In this document: one piece after another, positions 47,841 to 57,035 of the stretch
Layout of the letters: the number at the start of each line of letters is the position of its first letter
Numbering within the stretch: the stretch's first letter is position 1
NCBI RefSeq assembly: GCF_029894165.1
Contig: NZ_JARXXU010000001.1
Span: 1,550,001-1,614,000 of the forward strand
Direction of reading: 5' to 3'
Length of the DNA stretch: 64,000 nt
Origin: Aurantimicrobium minutum
GTDB taxonomy: Bacteria > Actinomycetota > Actinomycetes > Actinomycetales > Microbacteriaceae
Program-made: the position numbers and the translations under genes
The notes under the pieces: model-generated
Databases searched by the model: none
The model's input: the letters and a program-made list of their open reading frames with translations, nothing else
Told to the model about the DNA's origin: nothing

Positions 47841-48284
47841 TTAGTTTTTGGGGTCGGAAATGTAGGGCATGCGGGTCTTCATCACGACAACCACATCCAC
47901 CACGAGCGAAGAAATCACGCCGGCAATGAGCGCAAGGAAGAGAGCCGTGGGGTTGATCCAGGACTGGTCACGTAGCGAGAGAGCCACCACGATAAACGCG
48001 ATGAACTTCAGCAGCCAGGCTCCCAACACAATGGCGAAGAACGCCACGATGTCGTAGCGCACAGCAATCAGAATGCTGAGCGCTGTGATGCCCAGGAATA
48101 AGCCCGACATGACAGCCCCAATGACTGCACTCCATGCGGCTGTGGGTCCAGCAACAACCAGTCCTAGGATTCCCCCGACCAGTGCAATAGCTCCGGCAAA
48201 GGCAAAGCCATAAGCCAGGGTTCGACGCAGCACAGGAACAGAACTCGGCACTGCTCGGGGTGTAACAGGAGTGGACTCAGTCAT
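47841..48284 (-). CDS. AtpI-like membrane protein
   Basis: A 147-residue protein with four hydrophobic helices (about residues 20-42, 48-72, 77-100, 112-132) ending in the basic KTRMPYISDPKN tail. The position directly upstream of atpB and the four-helix layout fit the AtpI/Fo-assembly protein of actinobacteria, but sequence similarity within that group is weak. Its start overlaps the WecA-like gene by eight bases. Confidence 0.72.
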   Translation of the reverse strand: MTESTPVTPRAVPSSVPVLRRTLAYGFAFAGAIALVGGILGLVVAGPTAAWSAVIGAVMSGLFLGITALSILIAVRYDIVAFFAIVLGAWLLKFIAFIVVALSLRDQSWINPTALFLALIAGVISSLVVDVVVVMKTRMPYISDPKN

Positions 48285-49602
48285 TGGTTACTTTCTCATC
48301 AGCAAAAGTGGGGGATCCGGTGGAGGAAGTTCCGCGCGTGATCACTCCCCCTAAATCTATTTGTCCGGTCGCCCCGGCAATCACTTCTTCGGCAGGGACG
48401 GGGAGGTCATCTTGGAACTTATTACTGGCGGCGTCGAGTGGGTCAAACTCGGCCAACACCGCATCGTTCTTGAGTGACTGAATCACTTTCTCGGCCCTTT
48501 GGCGTCGCGTCAGAGGGAGGACTGTCAGCACTGAGCTCACAATGGTGCCGATTACGAGGAAGACAATAGCGATGGCGTACGGCTTCACGATGAAGAACAA
48601 CAGGAAGCCAATCGACACCACCGCAGTCCAGCTGTAGAGAATCAGCACTGCTTGGAGGTGTGAGTGCCCCATATCCAGAAGTCGGTGATGCAAGTGCTTA
48701 CGGTCTGCGGTGAACGGAGACTTGCCCGCACTCACGCGTCGCAGCACGGCCAGCGAGAAGTCAACGAGCGGTAACAACAGAATCACAAACGGCAGCATGA
48801 TGGGCAGGAATGCCGGAAGCAGCTGAGACTTGCCCAAGCCTTCAGGGTTGACTTGACCAGGATCAATCTGTCCCGTGACCGCGATACCAGCAATGGCCAT
48901 GAGGAGGCCCACCAACATGGAGCCCGCATCACCCATGAACAACCGTGCACGGTGCCAGTTGAAGGGCAAGAACCCCGCGCACACACCGACGAGGAGTGCC
49001 GCGATCAGGGAGGCCATGTTGAAGTAGTTGGAGGGACTTGTCTCTCGCGCCAGCAGGTAGCTATAGATCAGGAAGACGCCGTTGGAAATGATGGCCACAC
49101 CTGCCACCAGACCATCCAGGCCATCGATGAAGTTCATCGCGTTCATCACCAACACGATGGCAAAAACCGTGATGAGGAAGGACAGGGTCGGAGACCCAAC
49201 AGTGATGCCGCCGATCGGCAAGGACAGAATCTGCACACCCTGCCATGCGACCAGGCTGGCAACACCCAGCTGAGCAGCAAGTTTGATGGTCCAGTCCAAA
49301 TCCCACAAGTCATCGAGCACACCGACGACGACAATGAGGAAAGCGGCCCCTACAATTGCCCAGACGGGTCCCGGCTGGGCAAAAACAACAGCAAAGAACG
49401 GAATCTGACTCGCTATAGTCAGCGTCAGAATGATGCCCAGGAACATGGCAACGCCGCCCAGACGAGGAGTCGGACGGGTGTGAACATCACGCTCACGAAT
49501 CTTGGGATACAGCTTGTATTTGAGGCTCAGGCGTCGAATTAAATATGAGAAACCAAAGGTCACGATGGCCGCAGCCAAGGCCATCAGGGCAAGCATAAAC
49601 AT
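48277..49602 (-). CDS. MraY/WecA/TagO family glycosyl-1-phosphate transferase
   Basis: A 441-residue polytopic enzyme (about eleven helices) that transfers a sugar-1-phosphate, usually GlcNAc-1-P, to undecaprenyl phosphate and starts cell-wall glycan or teichoic-type polymer synthesis. RERDVHTRPTPRLGGVAMF, GVLDDLWDLDW, AMNFIDGLDGL and KHLHHRLLDMGHSH carry the catalytic Asp and His motifs. A cytoplasmic tail of about 80 residues follows. Its start at 49602 lies four bases after the tsaC stop; 49656 would overlap tsaC. Nearby glycosyltransferases may extend the glycan it begins. Confidence 0.93.
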   Translation of the reverse strand: MFMLALMALAAAIVTFGFSYLIRRLSLKYKLYPKIRERDVHTRPTPRLGGVAMFLGIILTLTIASQIPFFAVVFAQPGPVWAIVGAAFLIVVVGVLDDLWDLDWTIKLAAQLGVASLVAWQGVQILSLPIGGITVGSPTLSFLITVFAIVLVMNAMNFIDGLDGLVAGVAIISNGVFLIYSYLLARETSPSNYFNMASLIAALLVGVCAGFLPFNWHRARLFMGDAGSMLVGLLMAIAGIAVTGQIDPGQVNPEGLGKSQLLPAFLPIMLPFVILLLPLVDFSLAVLRRVSAGKSPFTADRKHLHHRLLDMGHSHLQAVLILYSWTAVVSIGFLLFFIVKPYAIAIVFLVIGTIVSSVLTVLPLTRRQRAEKVIQSLKNDAVLAEFDPLDAASNKFQDDLPVPAEEVIAGATGQIDLGGVITRGTSSTGSPTFADEKVTND

Positions 49603-49606
49603 GGTG

Positions 49607-50284
49607 CTAGCCCACAGTTCCGGTGGCAGGCTCGAGTGCGTCTCCGAGAACCTCACGCAATTGAGTAGCCGTCACGACGCCATCGCGAAGAATGCGAATG
49701 CCGCCCTCGCCCCGGGAGAAAGACGTGGCGTCGATAATCGTGGACGCCAACCCCTCAGTAGCTTCTCCCCCATTGAGATAGACCTCGACACGTGCCCCGA
49801 GTTGGTCATGTGCACCTGCGGCGGTCACCGCAGCTGGCTGTCCGGTGAGATTGGCAGAAGAAACAGCCAAGGGCCCAGTCTCTGCCAGAAGTTCGAGAGC
49901 GACCGGGTGGGCAGGAACACGAACAGCAACAGTTCCGTTAGTGTCACCCAAATCCCAGGCAAGCGAGGGCTGAGCTTCCAAGATAATGGTGAGACCGCCT
50001 GGCCAGAACTTCTCGGCGAGCGTTCGAACTGCATCTGGAATGTTCTGGGCGAGTCCATCCATAGTGGCGGCTTTGGGCATCAAGACCGGAGGCGGCGACT
50101 GCCGGCCACGTCCCTTGGCCTCCAGAAGGAGTTGCACAGCTTCCGGGCTAAACGCGTTTGCTGCCACGCCATAGACAGTGTCTGTGGGAATAACGACAAG
50201 TTGCCCCTTCGCAACGGCGTGCCGGGCTAGGCGCATGCCGGTGAGGAGTTCGGAATTATCCGAGCAGTCGTAAATGCGAGACAT
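49607..50284 (-). CDS. tsaC: L-threonylcarbamoyladenylate synthase (Sua5/YciO/YrdC family)
   Basis: A 225-residue YrdC-domain enzyme making threonylcarbamoyl-AMP for the t6A37 modification of ANN-decoding tRNAs. LVVIPTDTVYGVAANAFSPEAV (landmark VIPTDTVYGVA) and AVSSANLTGQPA are the signature motifs. The short C-terminus means it lacks the Sua5 domain. It is followed by the WecA-like gene and, upstream, a glycosyltransferase separates it from prmC. Confidence 0.95.
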   Translation of the reverse strand: MSRIYDCSDNSELLTGMRLARHAVAKGQLVVIPTDTVYGVAANAFSPEAVQLLLEAKGRGRQSPPPVLMPKAATMDGLAQNIPDAVRTLAEKFWPGGLTIILEAQPSLAWDLGDTNGTVAVRVPAHPVALELLAETGPLAVSSANLTGQPAAVTAAGAHDQLGARVEVYLNGGEATEGLASTIIDATSFSRGEGGIRILRDGVVTATQLREVLGDALEPATGTVG

Positions 50285-50323
50285 AACGTATGTCAGTTTA
50301 CGCGTGTGCTGCTGAACAGATGC

Positions 50324-51310
50324 CTAGAGTGGCTGAACCATGTCACGCAATACATCTCGAGGCCCATTGCTGACGGTGAAGTAGCGCCCGGTCAGCACTT
50401 GACCCAACACGGGGACCCAGCGAATCGCGCGATGACGCGGGAGAGCTGATCGGGCTTTTTGGAAGGCCAGCGCCGAGGAGATTCGCCCGAGATCACGCTT
50501 CGATGAGGTGAGATCTGACGAGCGTTCAGACAATGACGTAATGCGCTTGAGGAGCCGCGCGTTCCGTTCCACACCTTCTGCGCGAAGCTTCGCCATTCTG
50601 GCCTGGAGCGTGTTCTTCTTCACGCCAATCTGGTTGGACCCATGCTGTCGATAGCCAATCAGTGACTCCGTCACGGCGAAGGGTGTTTTGGAGAGCGCGG
50701 CAACCATGGCAAGCCATTCATCATGCACCCAGCCGTCGGGGAAGGGAGTAGCGGCATTAAATACTTCGCGAGTGAACGCTGCCGTGGCACCGGTCACAAT
50801 GTTGCGTTTGATCAACACGGCTAGGGGATCGGTCACGATTCCAGAACGCTCAGATTCTTTGAGCGCCAGCGCTTCAAAGAGCGTATGACCAAGGGTCTCG
50901 CCGGTGGAGTTGATGAGTTCCGCATCACCGAAAACAAAACCCGCTCCGTCGCGTAGTTTCTGTGATTCTTTCTCCAGGCGACTAGGAAACCACACGTCGT
51001 CCTGGTCGGCGAGGAATATCCACTTTTTTGTCGTTGCAGAAATTGCGCGTTCAAAGTTCTGGGTTACCCCGAGAGGTGCGGCATTCACCAACACACTGAA
51101 CTCCACGCCCGCGAGTTCAGGACTGCGCACATGCAGTCGTTCCCATGCTTGTTTAAGAAGTGCAACCGTTCCATCCGTCGAGCCATCATCAGAGACCACG
51201 ATCTGAGCAGGAAGCAAAGTTTGGACAGCCATTGTTTCAAGCTGTTCAACGATGTATTCCGCACCGTTATAGGTGCACATCGCCACCGCTATATCCGGTG
51301 ATATGGCCAC
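50324..51310 (-). CDS. Glycosyltransferase family 2 protein
   Basis: A 328-residue GT-A glycosyltransferase. AMCTYNGAEYIVEQLETM and VVSDDGSTDGT form the nucleotide-sugar site, and FLADQDDVWF carries the metal-binding DxD and the tryptophan seen in rhamnosyl- and other surface-sugar transferases. There are no membrane helices. The donor and acceptor are unknown. It interrupts the usual tsaC-prmC adjacency. Confidence 0.9.
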   Translation of the reverse strand: MAISPDIAVAMCTYNGAEYIVEQLETMAVQTLLPAQIVVSDDGSTDGTVALLKQAWERLHVRSPELAGVEFSVLVNAAPLGVTQNFERAISATTKKWIFLADQDDVWFPSRLEKESQKLRDGAGFVFGDAELINSTGETLGHTLFEALALKESERSGIVTDPLAVLIKRNIVTGATAAFTREVFNAATPFPDGWVHDEWLAMVAALSKTPFAVTESLIGYRQHGSNQIGVKKNTLQARMAKLRAEGVERNARLLKRITSLSERSSDLTSSKRDLGRISSALAFQKARSALPRHRAIRWVPVLGQVLTGRYFTVSNGPRDVLRDMVQPL

Positions 51311-51339
51311 AGTGAACTCTCCCTCGACTGGGTGTAAGT

Positions 51340-52239
51340 CTATGCGCGGGTGGCGGTTGTGTAGCGGTCACGCCCGGTCAAGTCGCGATGCGTGGCGGTA
51401 GCCCGCCATCCATCCGCATCCAAAATGGCTCGGATATCAGCGCCTTGTATCTCACCGTGCTCCAACATCAGTTGCGCCCCGGGGCGGCCGAGCACAAGCG
51501 CAGCTTTGGATACCTGACGCACGACATCGAGACCATCCTCTCCTCCATAGAGTGCCAACGCAGGATCGAACAATTGCACTTCGGGATCGCGTGGAATCGC
51601 ATCGGTCGGGATATACGGCGGGTTGGAGGCAATGACGGCAACAGCGCCTTCAAGGTGAGGGAATGTTGACAGCAACTCATCTCCGGCCAAGTCACCGGGA
51701 ACAAGATGTGCATTGTTGCCACCCAGAGCGGAGAAGTTCTTACTTGTCCACGGCAGAGCTTCGGGGCTCTTCTCAACGGCATAGACCGTTGCATGAGGAA
51801 CCTCAGACGCCATTGCGAGTGCGATAGCTCCCGAGCCGGTGCCCAAATCCACCCCAATCGGAGAAGGCTCAGCCAATGAGCGCAGAGCATCAATCGCCAT
51901 TCCGGCCAGCTGCTCTGTCTCAGGACGGGGAACAAAGACTCCCGGCCCCACAGACAACGTCAGGGATCTGAACCAGGCCACGCCGAGAATATGCTGCAGC
52001 GGCTCGCGCTCAGCTCGGCGGTCAACCAACTGACGAATAGTGAGGACAGCTTCCCCGGGCAGCGTGAACCCGGTGACCAACTTGGCGGCAAGTTCTCCCC
52101 TACTCCAGCCCATGACGTGGCCAATGAGGAGCTCCGCATCGACGTCTGACTCGATAATTCCGGCGGCAGTCAGCGACTGCATTGCCCACTGACGAAAGTC
52201 AGCCAGGGCAATGTCATCAGTTGGTAAGGAGTGAGACAT
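51340..52239 (-). CDS. prmC: Peptide chain release factor N(5)-glutamine methyltransferase
   Basis: A 299-residue SAM-dependent methyltransferase that methylates the Gln of the GGQ motif in release factors. GVDLGTGSGAIALAMA is motif I and ASNPPYIPTDA contains the NPPY catalytic motif. The N-terminal helical domain (residues 1-100) matches PrmC. The start at 52239 is used because upstream in-frame ATG codons precede unconserved sequence. It is separated from prfA by six genes here, though prfA-prmC adjacency is usual. Confidence 0.95.
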   Translation of the reverse strand: MSHSLPTDDIALADFRQWAMQSLTAAGIIESDVDAELLIGHVMGWSRGELAAKLVTGFTLPGEAVLTIRQLVDRRAEREPLQHILGVAWFRSLTLSVGPGVFVPRPETEQLAGMAIDALRSLAEPSPIGVDLGTGSGAIALAMASEVPHATVYAVEKSPEALPWTSKNFSALGGNNAHLVPGDLAGDELLSTFPHLEGAVAVIASNPPYIPTDAIPRDPEVQLFDPALALYGGEDGLDVVRQVSKAALVLGRPGAQLMLEHGEIQGADIRAILDADGWRATATHRDLTGRDRYTTATRA

Positions 52240-52352
52240 AACGTCTTTGAACGTAACAGAAGTAGCTGGGGTACGCTGACGTGATTCATAATCAAAGAAC
52301 GCTTTAGTACCACTCAAACTCTGAAACAACACCCAAGAGAAACAGGTTCATC

Positions 52353-53288
52353 GTGGCTCGTCTGTATGACAACATCACTGACGTCACCGGCAACACCCCG
52401 CTGGTACGCATCAACCGTATGACCGAAGGCGCTGGCGCCACGGTCTATGCCAAGCTCGAGTTTTACAACCCCGGCAACTCCGTCAAGGACCGCCTCGGGA
52501 AGGCCATCATTGACGCAGCTGAGAAGTCTGGAGAGCTCAAGCCCGGTGGAACCATCGTGGAGGGAACCTCCGGTAACACCGGTATTGCTCTGGCTCTCGT
52601 AGGTGCAGCTCGTGGTTACAAGGTCATCTTGACCATGCCTGAGACCATGAGCATCGAGCGTCGTGTGCTGGTTCGTGCCTACGGTGCTGAAGTAGTCCTG
52701 ACCCCTGGTTCTGAAGGTATGCGGGGTGCTGTCTCGCGTGCAGAAGAGATCGTGGCGAACACCCCCGGCGCCATCTTGGCCCGCCAGTTCGAGAATGAAG
52801 CAAACCCTGCCATTCACCGCGCCACCACCGCGGAAGAAATCTGGGCAGACACTGACGGCAAGGTAGATATCTTCCTCGCCGGTGTGGGAACCGGTGGAAC
52901 CATCACCGGAACCGGTCAGCGCCTCAAGGAACTGAACCCCAACATCCAGATCATCGCTGTCGAGCCCGAAGAGTCCCCCATCCTCAACGGTGGCGCTCCT
53001 GGACCCCACAAGATCCAGGGCATTGGTGCAAACTTCGTTCCCCCCGTCCTGGACACCACCGTCTATGACGAGGTCATCGACGTCAACTTCGAAACCTCGA
53101 TCGAGACCGCTCGTCGCCTCGCAGCTGAAGAGGGAATCCTCGCTGGTATCTCGACCGGCGCCATCTTCCACGCAGCCATTGAGGTTGCGAACCGTCCCGA
53201 GAACGCCGGCAAGCTCATCGTCGCAATCGTTTGCGACTATGGCGAGCGCTATGTCTCCACCGCACTCTGGGATCCCTTCAAGGACTAA
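52353..53288 (+). CDS. cysK: O-acetylserine sulfhydrylase (cysteine synthase A)
   Basis: A 311-residue PLP enzyme making cysteine from O-acetylserine and sulfide. PLP binds Lys45 in GNSVKDR, and [12 protein letters not shown] and [12 protein letters not shown] are the phosphate- and substrate-site loops. Translation starts with GTG at 52353, six bases after a AGAAACAGG sequence. It is divergent to prmC and is followed by cysE, separated by a strong hairpin. Confidence 0.97.
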   Translation: MARLYDNITDVTGNTPLVRINRMTEGAGATVYAKLEFYNPGNSVKDRLGKAIIDAAEKSGELKPGGTIVEGTSGNTGIALALVGAARGYKVILTMPETMSIERRVLVRAYGAEVVLTPGSEGMRGAVSRAEEIVANTPGAILARQFENEANPAIHRATTAEEIWADTDGKVDIFLAGVGTGGTITGTGQRLKELNPNIQIIAVEPEESPILNGGAPGPHKIQGIGANFVPPVLDTTVYDEVIDVNFETSIETARRLAAEEGILAGISTGAIFHAAIEVANRPENAGKLIVAIVCDYGERYVSTALWDPFKD

Positions 53289-53305
53289 CACCCCACGCGG
53301 ATAAA

Positions 53306-53345
53306 ACTTTGGCCTCACTTGGAACACTTCAGGTGAGGCCAAAGT
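53306..53345 (+). terminator. Hairpin between cysK and cysE
   Basis: A 13-bp perfect stem (53306-53318 with 53333-53345), extendable by ACTT/AGGT pairing, followed by AATTTAT. It may end cysK transcription or set a lower level of cysE (intergenic hairpin between functionally linked genes). Confidence 0.8.
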
Positions 53346-53372
53346 AATTTATGCCGGTAATCTTGAATTCTT

Positions 53373-53960
53373 ATGCTCAACATCCGTGAAGACATCGCCA
53401 ATGCGCGATCACACGACCCCGCTGCCCGCTCATCGTTTGAGACGTGGGTAGTGGCATCTGGCTTGCACGCCGTCTGGGCATATCGCTGGAACCACTGGCT
53501 CTGGACCCACGGATTCAAGTTCTTTGGACGCGTTGGCTCTCAGTGGACTCGTTTTTGGACCGGTGTGGAGATACACCCCGGTGCAACAATCGGTCGTCGC
53601 TTTTTCATTGACCACGGAATGGGTGTCGTCATTGGTGAAACCGCCGAAATCGGTGACGATGTCATGCTCTACCACGGCGTCACCCTGGGCGGCCGTTCAC
53701 TCGAGCCGGGTAAACGCCACCCCACCATCGAGAACAACGTCACCATCGGTGCAGGGGCCAAGATCTTGGGCCCCCTCACCGTGGGACGCCACAGTGCTAT
53801 CGGTGCCAACGCCGTAGTCGTCCGTGACGTTCCCGCAGAATCACTCGTGGTCGGTATCCCCGGTGAAGCACGTCCCCGCAACGGCATGGTTGCCGTGGCA
53901 GGTATGCCAGATGTTCAAGACAATGGCTTGGCGTGGGTCGACCCCGCCATTTTTATCTAA
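53373..53960 (+). CDS. cysE: Serine O-acetyltransferase
   Basis: A 195-residue left-handed beta-helix acetyltransferase that makes O-acetylserine from serine and acetyl-CoA. [31 protein letters not shown] shows the hexapeptide repeats (landmark [12 protein letters not shown] with catalytic His), and the YHGVTLGG segment follows. It is the short form without the long N-terminal region. The substrate channel partner CysK is encoded just upstream. Confidence 0.96.
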   Translation: MLNIREDIANARSHDPAARSSFETWVVASGLHAVWAYRWNHWLWTHGFKFFGRVGSQWTRFWTGVEIHPGATIGRRFFIDHGMGVVIGETAEIGDDVMLYHGVTLGGRSLEPGKRHPTIENNVTIGAGAKILGPLTVGRHSAIGANAVVVRDVPAESLVVGIPGEARPRNGMVAVAGMPDVQDNGLAWVDPAIFI

Positions 53961-54044
53961 CGCACACCTTGAGACTGCTAAAAATTTCAAGTAATCTAAA
54001 GAAAGCAAAGGTTTGATTCTCTGAAAAATCCGACAATCATTCTG

Positions 54045-54077
54045 ACCCCTAACGAAAATGCTGCGGCAGTTAGGGGT
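54045..54077. terminator. Hairpin overlapping the stop codon of the DUF3800-like gene
   Basis: ACCCCTAAC (54045-54053) pairs with GTTAGGGGT (54069-54077). The stop codon TTA at 54070-54072 lies within the right arm. On the plus strand it lies 85 bases after cysE and may also end that transcript. Confidence 0.75.
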
Positions 54078-54747
54078 TGCTTTCTTTAAGCCTAGACGCA
54101 TCAAGAAAGACCACTTTCTCCTTGATAAGGTTCACATATGAGTGATCACCCCGTGCTAGTTCTTGCCTAATTGCAGAAGCTACAAGATCTGGAAGCCAGA
54201 GAAGACGCTCTGTCGATGGAGAAACCTGAAGCATTCGAGTGTTTCTAGGAACAACACCAGACCTCTTAGCACGTGCAAAGGTTCGTTCATCCCTGTTGAC
54301 CAAGGCTTTCGGATTTCGCCTCTCGAGTACAGCTAGTTTCATTCCCAAATCGTTGAACAAATATTGACTGAGATTTAACAAAGTAGTTTCACGCGCTGCC
54401 TCGATATCTTCATCGCCAAATCCTGAATCTCCGAGGTGAGAAATAATCGAAATTTCATCCCCATCGGCGAGATACTGAAGCATTTCGAGAACTTTCTTTC
54501 GTCCGGAGGATGAGGAGAGATTATCTGTTGTGTGCCAATAATCAGATTGCGCAATGTCCCTTAAGTCTTCCCGAAGAACTTCAAAATCTTGGGGGTGGAC
54601 CACTACGCCGGTCATGACGTAAAACTGCTTTTCACCGGGGTGTTCAGCTTTGGATCTAGAGGTCTCATCGATGAAGGCAACGGGGAGATCGCCGTTTCGA
54701 AGATATGCCTCGTTGAGAAGTGGAACAATTGGTGATTGTTGAGCCAT
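54070..54747 (-). CDS. DUF3800-like protein
   Basis: A 225-residue protein. AFIDETSRSKAEHPGEKQFYVMTGVVV resembles the DUF3800 N-terminus (a FIDEx start followed by beta strands), and LPDLVASAIRQEL near the C-terminus matches the conserved Asp-containing ADLVA segment. DUF3800 members are suggested RNase H-fold nucleases, but no function is established. It is a single gene between cysE and a glycan cluster, AT-rich compared with its neighbours, hinting at horizontal transfer. Confidence 0.65.
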   Translation of the reverse strand: MAQQSPIVPLLNEAYLRNGDLPVAFIDETSRSKAEHPGEKQFYVMTGVVVHPQDFEVLREDLRDIAQSDYWHTTDNLSSSSGRKKVLEMLQYLADGDEISIISHLGDSGFGDEDIEAARETTLLNLSQYLFNDLGMKLAVLERRNPKALVNRDERTFARAKRSGVVPRNTRMLQVSPSTERLLWLPDLVASAIRQELARGDHSYVNLIKEKVVFLDASRLKESNP

Positions 54748-54790
54748 GCCCAGATTTTGCCAGCAACCACCGATAATTCGTGCTCAAAAT

Positions 54791-55783
54791 TTAGGCGCGT
54801 GCAGCCTCAAGCGAATACTTCGCAATACGCGAATAGTCGTCGAGGGACACATTAAGAGCACGACGGATGTTGACCCACTTTGTCCAGGCATAGGCAGGAT
54901 TCACGAAAAGCCAATGTGCTTTAGCCCAGACGCTGTAATCTTCGTCGCGAATAATTCGCCCCGAGGACACAAGGACATCTCGCACCGTGCGCACTTTGGC
55001 TTGAAACCAGGACAAGGACTGACGGCCTTCGCCCACTTTTCGCATGCCGAGAGTCTCGTCAAAGATGCGCTTGCCGTATTCCGCGAATGTCACATCGTTG
55101 GAGTGTTCGACTACTGCAGTTGCTGAATATGCTTTGCGGTATTCCGCCTCGAGGAGATCCCGGGCAAAGGCCATATCTTCGCTGAAGTTCACATCTCGAT
55201 ACGGGATGGTGGTGAGTAAGAATTCACGACGGGTCGCAGAATTTACATCTGAATAAAACAATTCACCAGATGTGAGTTCATGAGTTTTCGACAGTGCCCC
55301 ATCAATTACCGTGATTTCTCCATCAGGGCCGCAGGCCCTGAACACACCCTCGATTTCATATTTCAGGAGGGGTGAACAGTGAGCTCTCGCAATGTGTTTC
55401 CCCACCACTCCTACACAATTCAGGCCCTGTGGATCAAGAGGAGCCGTGATGTTGGTGAGCCAGTTGACATCGGTCGGGATTGCATCGTGACTCAAATACG
55501 CAATGTTGGTTCCACGCGCCAGTTTGGCAGCAAGATTACGGGTCTTGCCGTGGCCAAACTCTGAACCAGGAATCTCCACCAAGCGAACTGCAGAATGTGT
55601 ACCGATGATGTCGAGGGTGGCGTCACTGGAACCAGAGTCAATGATGAGAATTTCAAAATTCCCAGCGAAGTCTTGAGACTCGACGGCGTGAAGCAAGCGA
55701 TCAAGATACTTCTCACCATTGAACGTAGGGATGAAAACGGTTGTATCAACCGTCTTCTTACTCTCTGGAGTAACGAGGGGCAT
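54791..55783 (-). CDS. Glycosyltransferase family 2 protein (surface glycan)
   Basis: A 330-residue GT2 enzyme. TVFIPTFNGEKYLDRLLHAVESQ and LIIDSGSSDATLDII are the donor-site motifs; EFGHGKTRNLAAKLARGTNIAYLSHDAIP carries the rhamnosyltransferase-like GHGKTRN and SHDA segments (landmarks). It probably adds rhamnose or a related sugar to a surface polymer. It starts two bases downstream of the next glycosyltransferase gene. Confidence 0.9.
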   Translation of the reverse strand: MPLVTPESKKTVDTTVFIPTFNGEKYLDRLLHAVESQDFAGNFEILIIDSGSSDATLDIIGTHSAVRLVEIPGSEFGHGKTRNLAAKLARGTNIAYLSHDAIPTDVNWLTNITAPLDPQGLNCVGVVGKHIARAHCSPLLKYEIEGVFRACGPDGEITVIDGALSKTHELTSGELFYSDVNSATRREFLLTTIPYRDVNFSEDMAFARDLLEAEYRKAYSATAVVEHSNDVTFAEYGKRIFDETLGMRKVGEGRQSLSWFQAKVRTVRDVLVSSGRIIRDEDYSVWAKAHWLFVNPAYAWTKWVNIRRALNVSLDDYSRIAKYSLEAARA

Positions 55784-55785
55784 TG

Positions 55786-57027
55786 CTACTTAATACCTAG
55801 TGTCGTGTTGAAAATGTTGACCACAACTTCCCCAGGACCTGCCCAGCTGCCGCCTTCCATGGACTTGGCGATAGATCGCGAATGCTCGACCTGGTTGGGC
55901 GCGTCAACGGCGGCGATGAGGTGCTCTGCCATACGTCTAGGTGAAAGCGCTACATAATCGATTCCGGGGTTGTTGTGGAGTGAAATTCTGGTGTTGTCTG
56001 CGTCATTGACTACAGGAACAACACCGCACGCCATCACTTCCAAGGGCAACAATGACACCGAGGTGAGGGAAATGAGCAGTGCTGAAGCGCAGCGGTTGTA
56101 CAGCGCAGGAAGTTCCGACACATCAAGTGTTCCATGGTTCACGAATGGGAAATTCAGTCCTGCTGTGGACATATCCCAGCCTGCGATGTTGATCACGATG
56201 TCTGGACGTCTGCGATGAAGTTCGTCGAGGACAAGAAGTCCAAACTCTGTCCCACGACGAGCTGTCGTGGGACGCGCGTAGAAGAACACTTCATCGCGTT
56301 GAGCGTCATTCGTGCGGGTATAGCGGGAGGAGTCAACCTCATAGTCATAGAAGGCACACGGCATTCCGTCTGCTTCTGTGACCTTTCCCGCAAGCCAGGG
56401 TCCACAGGCAATTCCCTGGTAGCCAAGTTTGTAGGAATTCTCCGCAACGATGTAATCAGGGCCGGCGGGGAAGAAGAATGGCTCAAAATCTTGGACCCAG
56501 TAAAGCCTCGGAACATCACGTTGATAGCGCCATGCGGCATACGCAGTGGGCCAGTCCGAGGCGACGATGCCGTCGAAGTCACCTGTGATGCCCACCTGAG
56601 GGTCATACATCTGGTATTTCGCGTTGAGCTGTGGGTACCCGCCATTATGGGAAAGCATGTCTTTAATCCCAGCCAGGCTAACTTTGGGGTATTTCAGAGC
56701 CGAATAAATGAAGAGCGTGATGTCGTAACCGGCATCTTCCAAATACTTCATGAATCGGTAGGCATTCATGTGGCCACCACTGGAGCGGCCGGGTGGAGAA
56801 ATCACCCACGCCAGCTGTGGTCGTCCAGAGGAAGAAACCAGTGGCTGCGCAACAAAGTTTCGAGGCACAGTCCAGTCCACTGCCATGACGTCCTGAGGGA
56901 AAACCTGCGCTAAGGGCTTTTCTGAAAAGCGTTTGGATCGTGAATCGAACCACTTTGCCCCGCGCCAGGCGGTCGAGCGAACACCCTCGTATTTGAGCAT
57001 GTCGAATGCTCGTGTGAAGACAGACAT
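55786..57027 (-). CDS. Glycosyltransferase (GT4/GT-B-like), surface glycan
   Basis: A 413-residue protein with a GT-B-like two-domain layout. WVISPPGRSSGGHMNAYRFMKYLEDAGYDITLFIY in the N-terminal half (landmark PPGRSSGGHMN) and EVMACGVVPVVNDADNT in the C-terminal half match rhamnan/galactofuranan-type transferases. RLYWVQDFEPFFFP is a further family landmark. It is flanked by a GT2 gene and the WecE-like gene on the same strand, spaced two and eight bases, so the three form one operon. Confidence 0.85.
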   Translation of the reverse strand: MSVFTRAFDMLKYEGVRSTAWRGAKWFDSRSKRFSEKPLAQVFPQDVMAVDWTVPRNFVAQPLVSSSGRPQLAWVISPPGRSSGGHMNAYRFMKYLEDAGYDITLFIYSALKYPKVSLAGIKDMLSHNGGYPQLNAKYQMYDPQVGITGDFDGIVASDWPTAYAAWRYQRDVPRLYWVQDFEPFFFPAGPDYIVAENSYKLGYQGIACGPWLAGKVTEADGMPCAFYDYEVDSSRYTRTNDAQRDEVFFYARPTTARRGTEFGLLVLDELHRRRPDIVINIAGWDMSTAGLNFPFVNHGTLDVSELPALYNRCASALLISLTSVSLLPLEVMACGVVPVVNDADNTRISLHNNPGIDYVALSPRRMAEHLIAAVDAPNQVEHSRSIAKSMEGGSWAGPGEVVVNIFNTTLGIK

Positions 57028-57035
57028 GAAAATCC

